A DNA stretch of 64,000 nt from Haloglomus halophilum (lineage in GTDB: Archaea > Halobacteriota > Halobacteria > Halobacteriales > Haloarculaceae), in contig NZ_CP101166.1 in NCBI RefSeq assembly GCF_024298885.1, positions 2,727,149 through 2,791,148 of the forward strand, written 5' to 3'. Every line of letters begins with the position of its first letter. The stretch's first letter is position 1. Of this stretch, positions 1 through 6,451 are shown piece by piece. Made by a program: the position numbers and the translations under genes. The notes beneath the pieces were generated by a model. That model saw nothing but the letters and a program-made list of their open reading frames with translations, ran no database searches and was not told the DNA's origin.

Positions 1-1
1 C

Positions 2-1438
2 GAGGCGGACAGCGTCTCCGCCGGCGGCGAGGGCTGGGAGAAAGCGGGCGTCGGCTACGAGGACCTCGCCGTGATGGGTCCGGGACCCGATGGCCCACAG
101 GAGGAGGGCAAGTCCTACTACCGCACCGTCGAGGACCAGCTCGACATCTCGCCCGCGCCCACGACGCCGAAGGAGGAACTCTACTATCAGGGCGCCTCGA
201 ACATGGGCTTCGACCTGCTGGAGGGACGCGACGTGGAGGCCGAGGGGTACCGGCCCCAGCCCAACGCCATCACCCGGCCCGACGGGAAGCTCAATGCCAA
301 TAACGGAAGGAACCCGGACGACTACAGCGCCGACAGCGTCTCGGGCCACACGCTGGTCGGCACCGAGATCCCCGGCAACCCGCATCCACGCGGTGCGGAC
401 TACGCCGACAAGGCCAAGAAGTCGAGCGCCATCGGCTTCGTCCCGGAGGCGCTGGAGACGGGCAACGTCACAATCCGACCGAACGCCTTCGTGACCGAGG
501 TCCTCCCCGAGGGCGGGCCCGGGAGTATCCAGGCGCGGGGCGTTCGCTTCCGTGACACGTGGACCGGCGATTCACGCATCGTCGAGGCCGACGCCGTCGT
601 GCTGGCGGCGGGCGCCATCGAGACGCCGCGGCTGTGGCTCAACTCCCCACTCCCGCGCAACGAGTGGGTCGGTCGCGGCCTGACCATCCACTTCGGCGAG
701 GTCATCGTCGGCCAGTTCAGCAAGAAGGCGCTGCGGAGGTCCATCGGCCAGGAGCAGATCGACCCCTGGGCCGGTGAGCAGATCGCCGCCCGCTTCGACT
801 GGCCGGGCTACGGCGGCGTCCAGACGTTCGGCGGGGCGCCCGGGACGACCGCGCTCTCCTCGGTCGCGGGGTCGGCACAGACGTTCACGAGCGACATCCT
901 CGAGGACGTCGGCATCGAGGCCGCCCCGGACGAACCGTGGGACACCCGCGGGCGCATCGCCGGCGAGGAGCTCAAGCGGTTCATGGGCGGCTACGACCGG
1001 ATGCTCTCGCTCCAGATCATGACCGACGACGAGCCCCAGAAGCGCAACCGCGTCGAGCTCGGCGGCTACGCCGACGAACACGGGGCCGTCCCGAAGGTCA
1101 CCTACACGCCGAGCGCCGACGACATCGAGAAGCGCAACGAGCTCTCGCGGCGCTGTGCGAACATCCTCCGTAGTGCCGTCCCGGACGGCCTGAACCCTGA
1201 CGAGCACGTCCACGTCCACCGGCTCGACGCCGGTCCCAGCGCCATCCACATCCACTCCACGATGCGGATGGGGTTCGTGGCCGACGGGAACTGCGAGGCC
1301 TACGACGTGGACCGGCTGTTCATCGCCGACCACTCCGTGCTGCCGAACGGCCTGGGCGGCCCGAACCCCACCAACACCGGCCAGGCACTCGCGATGCGCA
1401 CGGGCGACCGTATCGCCGACCTCTATTTCGAGGACTGA
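2..1438 (+). CDS. GMC-family oxidoreductase, C-terminal part (5' end outside window)
   Basis: The reading frame is open from the first bases of the window, so the start and the N-terminal FAD-binding Rossmann motif lie upstream; about 478 codons are visible. The C-terminus is typical of glucose-methanol-choline (GMC) flavoenzymes. HIHSTMRMG corresponds to the family's HxxGTxRMG segment that carries the catalytic histidine region. It is followed by LFIADHSVLPNGLGG and NPTNTGQALAMRTGDRIAD, the conserved end that closes the FAD site. AGAIETPRLWLNS in the middle matches the second GMC signature. Members oxidise alcohols, sugars or polyols and pass electrons to a membrane acceptor; haloarchaeal homologues are often called gluconate or choline dehydrogenase-like, but the substrate cannot be read from sequence. 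A partner subunit may lie upstream of the window. The family call is firm, the substrate unknown. Confidence 0.85.
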   Translation, partial: EADSVSAGGEGWEKAGVGYEDLAVMGPGPDGPQEEGKSYYRTVEDQLDISPAPTTPKEELYYQGASNMGFDLLEGRDVEAEGYRPQPNAITRPDGKLNANNGRNPDDYSADSVSGHTLVGTEIPGNPHPRGADYADKAKKSSAIGFVPEALETGNVTIRPNAFVTEVLPEGGPGSIQARGVRFRDTWTGDSRIVEADAVVLAAGAIETPRLWLNSPLPRNEWVGRGLTIHFGEVIVGQFSKKALRRSIGQEQIDPWAGEQIAARFDWPGYGGVQTFGGAPGTTALSSVAGSAQTFTSDILEDVGIEAAPDEPWDTRGRIAGEELKRFMGGYDRMLSLQIMTDDEPQKRNRVELGGYADEHGAVPKVTYTPSADDIEKRNELSRRCANILRSAVPDGLNPDEHVHVHRLDAGPSAIHIHSTMRMGFVADGNCEAYDVDRLFIADHSVLPNGLGGPNPTNTGQALAMRTGDRIADLYFED

Positions 1439-1725
1439 GCGGCGGCCGCCGTCCGGTTCTCACCGCCGTTCCCTGCGCTTCACTACTCACTTCGGTTGCC
1501 GGCCTCGTCGTTCATCCGGTCGCGTTACGCAACTCTCGAGGCCTTTATCTCGAGTATATGCCGGTAATGTGTTATTTAATGAGGGTATGTGGCGGTACTA
1601 GTGAGTAATGGGCGATAAATCACGGGAATAGTGTGGCAGCGGGGACCCGAGGTGGGGGACCAGCCGGGCGGGTCGTGTTGGCGGTGAGGCTCCTGTGTTG
1701 GGGTAGGGAGACTACGAGGCGTCGG
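1439..1725. other. Intergenic stretch, no gene seen
   Basis: This gap lies between the stop codons of two convergent genes. It includes a moderately AT-rich patch at about 1548-1630 that could hold transcription ends for one or both neighbours. I see no supported reading frame, tRNA or clear repeat here. Confidence 0.4.
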
Positions 1726-1980
1726 TCACGCGGGTTCCACGCGCCACGTGGTCGCGCTCGTGTACGACCACTTCTCGATCTCGAGGTCCGTCGCGGAGTC
1801 CCGGAGCTGGACCATCAGCGCGCCGATCTCCTTCGCGGAGAGACCGACCTCGTCCGCGATGAACTTGCTCTTGAAGTACAGCTCGCCGTCCTGTGCGCGC
1901 TCGCTCAGGTAGCTCTGGAGCCGCTCGTACTTGCTCTCGGTCTCCGCGTCGTCGGAGGGGGACTGCGTGGTTGCGCTCAT
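1726..1980 (-). CDS. Small DUF7123-like predicted winged-helix protein
   Basis: An 84-residue acidic protein. After a disordered Ser/Asp/Glu-rich N-terminus (about residues 1-16) comes a compact helical domain. YFKSKFIADEVGLSAKEIGA (residues 40-59) reads as a helix-turn-helix in which IADEVGLSAKEIG is the turn plus recognition helix. EKWSYTSATTWRVEP near the end looks like the wing strands. I recognise this as the haloarchaeal family filed as DUF7123; its role is not established, though a DNA-binding or regulatory role fits the fold. The ATG start is supported by a TATA-like box on the same strand about 40 nt upstream. It stands alone, convergent with the GMC oxidoreductase. The gene is very likely real; the function is inference. 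Confidence 0.8.
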   Translation of the reverse strand: MSATTQSPSDDAETESKYERLQSYLSERAQDGELYFKSKFIADEVGLSAKEIGALMVQLRDSATDLEIEKWSYTSATTWRVEPA

Positions 1981-2016
1981 CTATGACACCTCATCCCCGC
2001 CTTGCGACCACATCCC

Positions 2017-2026
2017 CATATAAAGG
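2017..2026 (-). promoter_or_regulatory. TATA-like box for the DUF7123-like gene
   Basis: On the minus strand the sequence reads CCTTTATATG, a strong match to the haloarchaeal TATA element. It sits about 40 nt before the ATG at 1980, which implies a leader of roughly 10 nt. Confidence 0.55.
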
Positions 2027-2283
2027 AGAGTCGCTTGCCGTTACTTCGGCTCGTTTCGCCAGCCGGGGGCTGAAAAGAGTTCGTTTTACGACCTTTTCAG
2101 AAACGCTTAGAAGTTTTATCGAGCTTCATGAGTCTTTCATTCGCTGTTGGTGGCCGTCATGCGTGATGCCCGCTGCCGCCGTCTATTCCATGCTTCGATG
2201 GGCGGAATAATCGGCCGGGGCGGGGGTCGCGCCCCGGAGCGCGCCCCTCTATTCGACAACGTTTGTCTTGGTATTCGCGGTTG
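2027..2283. other. Intergenic region with a GC hairpin, possible small RNA or terminator
   Basis: Together with the promoter at 1981-2026 this makes a 303-base gap between two minus-strand genes. A perfect 8-bp stem, CCGGGGCG at 2215-2222 pairing with CGCCCCGG at 2230-2237 around a 7-nt loop, lies 47 nt downstream of the molybdopterin gene's stop on the minus strand, so it could act in 3'-end formation. A plus-strand TATA-like run (GTTTTATC, about 2113-2120) would start a transcript near 2145 that ends in this hairpin. No convincing open frame or C/D, H/ACA or tRNA signature was seen. Function uncertain. Confidence 0.3.
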
Positions 2284-3126
2284 TTACTCGCGCTCGTGGA
2301 CCCAGAACGTCTCCGACTCGGTGACCTCCTTCTTGAAGATCGGGACCTCGTCCTTCAGCCGGTCGATGCCGTCCGCCACCGTCCGGAAGGCCTCCTCCCG
2401 GTGCCCCGCGAGGACGACCACGAAGACGATGTCCTCCCCGTCCGGGATGACACCGGTCCGGTGGTGGAGGCGGACCTCGAAGACGCCGTCACGGGTCGCC
2501 AGTTCGTCCTCGATGGCGCGCATCCGCGTGGCAGCGACCGCCTCGTACTTCTCGAACTCCAGGTACTGCGTGCGGTCGTCGTCCGGGTCGTCACGCGCCC
2601 GAACGCGGCCGGTGAACGTGGCGATGGCGCCCGATCGGTCGGCGTCGGGTGCGCGCTTCACCTCGGCGACCAGCGATTCGAGGGTCTCGAACGGCTCCGT
2701 CTCCTCGATCGCGGCCACGAGATCGGCCGTCGGCCCGTCCGGGTCCGCGACACGGGCGATGACCTCGCCCGGCGGCTCCGCGTCCCCGATGACGACCTTG
2801 GGCAGGTCGGCCTCCGGGAACCCGACGGCGAGCGCGTGGTCGTGGTCCGGTGCGAGGCGCTCGATGGCGTCTCGGAGCGACGGGTCCGGGCCGGTCGCTT
2901 CCCACGACTCGGCCCCCAGCCGGTAGGTCGTGTCGGCGGTGTCGGTGTGGACCGTGCCGGCGGCGGTCCCGTCGTCGGCCGACTCCGACGAGGTTCGGCT
3001 CGCTCCGCTCGGTTTCCCGCCGTCCTCGGCGACCTGCCGGACGACGCCGACCCGGCCCGCCAGCGCGTCGGCCAGCCGGCCGGCCAGCCGGTCCGCGCCG
3101 GGGCCACAGATGACAACTGCGTGCAT
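2284..3126 (-). CDS. moaE: Molybdopterin synthase catalytic subunit MoaE fused to an N-terminal MobB-like domain
   Basis: A 280-residue protein. The C-terminal half (about residues 150-280) is MoaE, the large subunit that moves sulfur from MoaD thiocarboxylate to precursor Z to form molybdopterin. Diagnostic segments are GAIATFTGRVR, LHHRTGVIPDGEDIVFVVV, AGHREEAF and DEVPIFKKE, which includes the conserved active-site lysines. The N-terminus MHAVVICGPGADRLAGRLAD resembles the nucleotide-binding start of MobB, the GTP-binding adaptor of guanine-dinucleotide cofactor synthesis, but the P-loop is degenerate (CGPGADRL rather than GxxxxGKS). Residues about 40-130 are acidic linker. This fused layout is known in haloarchaea. 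The ATG at 3126 was chosen because a TATA-like run lies about 25 nt further up. moeA in this window works later in the same pathway. MoaE is firm; activity of the MobB-like part is doubtful. Confidence 0.88.
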   Translation of the reverse strand: MHAVVICGPGADRLAGRLADALAGRVGVVRQVAEDGGKPSGASRTSSESADDGTAAGTVHTDTADTTYRLGAESWEATGPDPSLRDAIERLAPDHDHALAVGFPEADLPKVVIGDAEPPGEVIARVADPDGPTADLVAAIEETEPFETLESLVAEVKRAPDADRSGAIATFTGRVRARDDPDDDRTQYLEFEKYEAVAATRMRAIEDELATRDGVFEVRLHHRTGVIPDGEDIVFVVVLAGHREEAFRTVADGIDRLKDEVPIFKKEVTESETFWVHERE

Positions 3127-3174
3127 GGACGACGCCAGGTCGGCTCGGGGCTTGTATCCCCCGGGTAATCGGAC

Positions 3175-3192
3175 GTTAAGCGGAAGCTTAAC
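3175..3192. promoter_or_regulatory. Palindromic divergent promoter or operator between moaE and pyrH
   Basis: GTTAAGC, four spacer bases (GGAA), then GCTTAAC form a perfect inverted repeat with 7-bp arms. Read on the plus strand, CGGAAGCTTAAC looks like a BRE plus TATA element centred about 28 nt before the pyrH ATG, ideal for a leaderless transcript. The mirror half would suit the minus strand. It may be just two back-to-back promoters or a regulator site. Confidence 0.45.
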
Positions 3193-3217
3193 CGACCGGC
3201 CGGGGGTAGCCCCGGCC

Positions 3218-3913
3218 ATGAAGGTAGTCGTCTCCGTCGGGGGGAGCGTCCTCGCGCCGGACCTGGCCGCCGACCGGGTCGCCGCGTACGGCGACGTGCT
3301 CGTGGACCTCGCCGCGGACCACGAGGTGGCCGCGGTCGTCGGTGGTGGGCGGGTCGCGCGCGAGTACATCGATGCGGCCCGCCAGCTCGGCGGCAACGAG
3401 ATCGAACTCGACCAGCTCGGCATCGGCGTCACGCGCCTGAACGCCCGTCTGCTCGGTGCCGCGATGGAGGGCCCCGTCAAGCCCCCCGAGGAGTACGACG
3501 GCGCCGCCGAGGCGCTACGCCGTGACGGCCTCGTCGTGATGGGTGGGGTCGTTCCCGGGCAGACCACCGACGCCGTCGCCGCGGCGCTGGCCGAGTACGT
3601 CGAGGCGGACCTGCTGGTGTACGCCACGTCGGTTCCCGGCGTGTTCGACGCGGACCCCAACGAGGACCCCGACGCCGAGCGGTACGACCGCCTTCCCGCG
3701 GCGGAGCTGGTCGAACTCGTCGCCTCGGGCGGCTCGCTCGGCTCCGCCGGCTCGAACGCCCCTATCGACCTCCTCGCGGCGAAGCTCGTCCAGCGCTCCG
3801 GGACACGAACGCTCGTCCTCGACGGCGAGGACCCCGAACGCGTCCGGCGCGCGGTTCGCGACGGCGACTACGACGGCACCGAGATCGTCCCCGACGGGGA
3901 GGTGGACCCGTGA
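3218..3913 (+). CDS. pyrH: Uridylate kinase (UMP kinase, archaeal type)
   Basis: A 231-residue cytoplasmic amino-acid-kinase-fold enzyme that phosphorylates UMP to UDP with ATP in pyrimidine nucleotide synthesis. The N-terminus MKVVVSVGGSVLAPD carries the GGS phosphate-binding loop. VVGGGRVAREYIDAARQLG (about residues 40-58) and LGIGVTRLNARLL (67-79) are the archaeal UMPK nucleotide and UMP contacts. VMGGVVPGQTTDAVAA and VYATSVPGVFDADP are the conserved C-terminal ATP-site segments, and SNAPIDLLAAKL is typical of the archaeal lineage. Length matches the family (about 220-230). The ATG at 3218 lies about 26 nt after the palindromic TATA-like element. Its stop overlaps the lysS start by 4 bp (GTGA), so the two genes are almost certainly co-transcribed and translationally coupled. 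Confidence 0.95.
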   Translation: MKVVVSVGGSVLAPDLAADRVAAYGDVLVDLAADHEVAAVVGGGRVAREYIDAARQLGGNEIELDQLGIGVTRLNARLLGAAMEGPVKPPEEYDGAAEALRRDGLVVMGGVVPGQTTDAVAAALAEYVEADLLVYATSVPGVFDADPNEDPDAERYDRLPAAELVELVASGGSLGSAGSNAPIDLLAAKLVQRSGTRTLVLDGEDPERVRRAVRDGDYDGTEIVPDGEVDP

Positions 3914-5661
3914 GCGACGACTCCGGCCCGCCCGTCGATGCGGCCCCCTCGAACACCGTCGACGTGCCGCTCGACGCCGAAGCGTTCGAGGCCCGCTCGC
4001 CACACACCCTCGCGGAGAGCGACCGCCAGCACGCCTTCTGGGCGGACGCGGTGGCTGATGCCGTCGAGGCCCGCGTCGAGGCGGCAATCGAGGCCGGCGA
4101 GCGCGATTCCGACGCGCCCATCGTGGTGAAGGGCGGCATCTCCCCCTCGGGCGTACCTCATCTCGGCAACATGAACGAGGTGATGCGGGGGTACTTCGTC
4201 GCCGAAACGCTCCGCGAGCGCGGCTACGAGGTCCGGCAGGTGTTCACCACGGACGACCGCGACCCGCTGCGGAAGGTCCCCCGCAAGCTCGCGGACCTCG
4301 ACGGCAACGTCGTCGGCCTCGGCGAGGTCGAGGATGCGGGCGCGCTGGGTCGCAACCTCGGCAAGCCGTACACGGCTATCCCGGACCCGTTCGGCTGCTG
4401 TGACTCCTACGGCGACCACTTCTCGGAGCTCATCCGGCGCTCCGCGGAGCGGCTGGGCGTCGACATCGAGATCGTCTCGAACACGGCGCTGTACGAGGCC
4501 GGCGACCTGGAGGACGCCACGCGCGAGGTGCTCGCCAACGCTGACCGCGCCCGCGAGGTGCTCGCCAACTACCAGAACAAGGTCGACGCCGACTACGTCC
4601 CGTTCAACCCCATCTGTGCCGAGTGCGGGAAGGTGACCGAGACGGTCACGAGCATCGACCTCGACGCCGGTACGGTCGACTACCGCTGTACGGACATGGA
4701 GGCCGGTGACAACACTATCGAGGGCTGTGGCCACGAGGGCACTGCCACCTTCCGCGAGGGAAAGCTCCCGTGGCGCTTCGAGTGGCCCGCCCAGTGGCGC
4801 GTCCTCGGAGTCGACTTCGAGCCGTTCGGCAAGGACCACGCCGAGGGGTCGTGGCCCTCCGGTGACCACATCGCCCGCGCCGTCTTCGGCGACAAGCCGC
4901 CCGTCCCGATGGTGTACGAGTGGTTCACGCTCAACGGGGAGCCGTTCTCCTCCTCGGCGGGCAACGTCGTCCTCGCGGGCGAGGTGCTGGACCTGCTGGA
5001 GCGGGCGGTCGTCCACTTCTTCTTCGCGAAGGACCCCAAACGGGCTCGTGACTTCGATGTCCACGCGCTGGACCAGCTCGTCGACGAGTTCGACCGGTTC
5101 GAGCGCGTCTACTTCGAGGAGGTCGAGGCTCCCGAGACCGAACGGGAGCGCGCCGAACGCGTCTACCCGTTCGTCGTCGACGAGGTCCGCCCGGAGCGCG
5201 TCCGCATCGCCTACACCTTCGCGGCGGTGCTCGGGATGACCGACGATGCCGAGTTGCGCGAGACGATGGCCCGCCGGTCGGGCCACATCCCCGACGACGC
5301 GCCCGAGTGGGCCGTCGAGGCGGCGCTCGACCGTGTTCCCCTCGCGCGCAACTGGGCGGTGCGGACGGACAACGAGTACAACTATCGGCTGGCCGAGGAC
5401 CTGCCCGAGGTCGATTTCGACGGGAACACGGAAGCCGCGCTCACGGAACTGGCCGACCGCATCGAGGCAGAGCAACCCGACGGCGAGGCCCTCCAGGAGG
5501 CCGTCTACGAGACCGCGCGCGGGAACGATGTCGAGGTGGGCGACTTCTTCACCGCCGGCTACCGCCTGTTCCTCGACGAGGGCCAGGGCCCACGGCTGGG
5601 GCCGTTCCTCGCGGCGCTGGACCGGCAGTTCGTGGTCCGGCGGCTGCGGCTAGAGGGGTAG
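3910..5661 (+). CDS. lysS: Lysyl-tRNA synthetase, class I (archaeal)
   Basis: A 583-residue class I LysRS, the archaeal and spirochaete form unrelated to bacterial class II LysRS; it charges tRNA-Lys with lysine in the cytoplasm. The HIGH-like signature is GISPSGVPHLGN (about residues 76-87). The KMSKS-like loop is FSSSAGN (about 345-352), as is usual for this class. A zinc-ribbon insert with CAEC and, further on, CTDME...GCGH lies near residues 238-280. EYNYRLAEDLPEV belongs to the C-terminal anticodon-binding helices. The GTG start overlaps the pyrH stop by 4 bp. Length agrees with haloarchaeal orthologues. The gene is followed by repeat locus A rather than another gene. No oddity seen in the catalytic motifs. 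Confidence 0.96.
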   Translation: MSDDSGPPVDAAPSNTVDVPLDAEAFEARSPHTLAESDRQHAFWADAVADAVEARVEAAIEAGERDSDAPIVVKGGISPSGVPHLGNMNEVMRGYFVAETLRERGYEVRQVFTTDDRDPLRKVPRKLADLDGNVVGLGEVEDAGALGRNLGKPYTAIPDPFGCCDSYGDHFSELIRRSAERLGVDIEIVSNTALYEAGDLEDATREVLANADRAREVLANYQNKVDADYVPFNPICAECGKVTETVTSIDLDAGTVDYRCTDMEAGDNTIEGCGHEGTATFREGKLPWRFEWPAQWRVLGVDFEPFGKDHAEGSWPSGDHIARAVFGDKPPVPMVYEWFTLNGEPFSSSAGNVVLAGEVLDLLERAVVHFFFAKDPKRARDFDVHALDQLVDEFDRFERVYFEEVEAPETERERAERVYPFVVDEVRPERVRIAYTFAAVLGMTDDAELRETMARRSGHIPDDAPEWAVEAALDRVPLARNWAVRTDNEYNYRLAEDLPEVDFDGNTEAALTELADRIEAEQPDGEALQEAVYETARGNDVEVGDFFTAGYRLFLDEGQGPRLGPFLAALDRQFVVRRLRLEG

Positions 5662-5756
5662 GCATCCGGCTGTTGCTCTTATCTCAGCGGTGTTGACGGA
5701 GAGGACCGCTCTGTGGAACTCCCGCTCCCTCCAACGACTGCTACGGCGGCGGAGAC

Positions 5757-5880
5757 ACCTACGAAGCCCTCGCGTTCTCGACTCGCGCGGCTCGCTGCGC
5801 TCCTCGGCCTCGTTTCACTCGGCCTGCGGTGCTTACGTCGCCGTGCTTCGCCGAGAACGCTCGCCCTTCGATTCCACCAG
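5757..5880 (+). repeat. Locus A, left inverted arm
   Basis: Aligned by eye with the reverse complement of 6192-6319, the arm matches at roughly 85 percent of positions without large gaps. It starts ACCTACGAAGCCCTCGCG and ends near TTCCACCAGG, against TCCGCCAGG in the other arm. Confidence 0.75.
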
Positions 5881-6191
5881 GGGCCGGTTCTCTAGCCAAG
5901 CGTTCGTGCGTGGTGGTTCCAGCGGGCCGCTATTGGCCCCACACCTCCCCGCGCGGGCGCCGGATGTGGCTCCGCACGGCGCTGACGCGCCGGCTCCGCC
6001 AGTGAGGGCGCCCGCGCGCTTCCTGTCGGTGGAACCGGCTAGCCGACCAACCGTTCCCCGGCCGGGAGCGCGTGCCGAGCGGCTCGCCCGCGAGGCCGCG
6101 CGTGTCGGGGGACTCCGTCCCCCGTACCCCGCGGTGGAACCGCGGGAACCCGGGGAAGGGCAGGGGCACCGCGCCTGTGACACGTTCAATC

Positions 6192-6319
6192 TCCTGGCGG
6201 ACTCGAAGGGCGAGCGCTCTCGGCGGCGCCCGGACGACGCAAGCACCGCAGGCCGAACGAAGTGAGGCCGAGGAGCGCAGCGAGGCCCGGCGTCACGAGA
6301 GCGCGAGGGCTTCGTAGGT
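6192..6319 (-). repeat. Locus A, right inverted arm
   Basis: Inverted partner of 5757-5880. It ends with the 20-mer GAGAGCGCGAGGGCTTCGTA at 6297-6316, and exactly the same 20-mer recurs at 6351-6370, 54 nt further on. The terminal module is therefore tandemly doubled at this end. Confidence 0.75.
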
Positions 6320-6410
6320 GGTTCTGTCGTCGTGGTTCCTGTTTCCGTGAGAGAGCGCGAGGGCTTCGTAACTGTCCCCGTCGGCCCCTCGACCCGCTCC
6401 AGGAGAGCTA

Positions 6411-6451
6411 TGTCTGCACGATAATCTGAATTTTAGTGTAAAATATCGTCC
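6411..6451. other. AT-rich tract after the moeA stop
   Basis: A short AT-rich run (GAATTTTAGTGTAAAATAT and neighbours) lies between the moeA stop codon and the GC-rich repeat. On the minus strand it contains TATTTTACAC just downstream of moeA and may hold its transcript end. Comparable tracts flank the other repeat copies. Confidence 0.45.

Larger units (their letters stand above)
5757..6370. repeat. Mirrored GC-rich interspersed repeat, locus A (best-preserved copy)
   Basis: This fills most of the 790-bp gap between convergent lysS and moeA. A left arm of about 124 bp (5757-5880) is repeated in inverted orientation at 6192-6319, with about 310 bp between. Conserved boxes in order from each end are: ACGAAGCCCTCGCG (terminal), CTCGCTGCGCTCCTCG, TGCGGTGCTT, and CTCGCCCTTCGA. 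The interior has a second mirrored core, GTGGTGGTTCCAGCGGG at about 5910-5926, GCGCGGGCGCC at about 5950-5960 and GGCGCCCGCGCGC at about 6007-6019. Related blocks occur at B, C, D and E in this window. Open frames across it are by-products of GC-rich sequence, and I see no protein evidence. Confidence 0.8.

Noticed and set aside
2147..2926. Plus-strand open frame across the moaE gene
   Set aside because: It is antisense to a well-recognised molybdopterin gene and low in complexity. Only its first 135 bases lie outside that gene.
3868..5475. Long open frame on the minus strand opposite lysS (about 535 codons)
   Set aside because: It lies entirely antisense to a conserved synthetase and is rich in repeated Val, Arg and Gly-type codons produced by reversed GC-biased codons. 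No motif, signal peptide or promoter was seen.
5690..6317. Open frames running through repeat locus A in both directions
   Set aside because: They follow the inverted arms and read as Arg/Ser/Glu-rich low-complexity sequence that differs in frame between copies. They are not conserved as protein between A, B, C and E.
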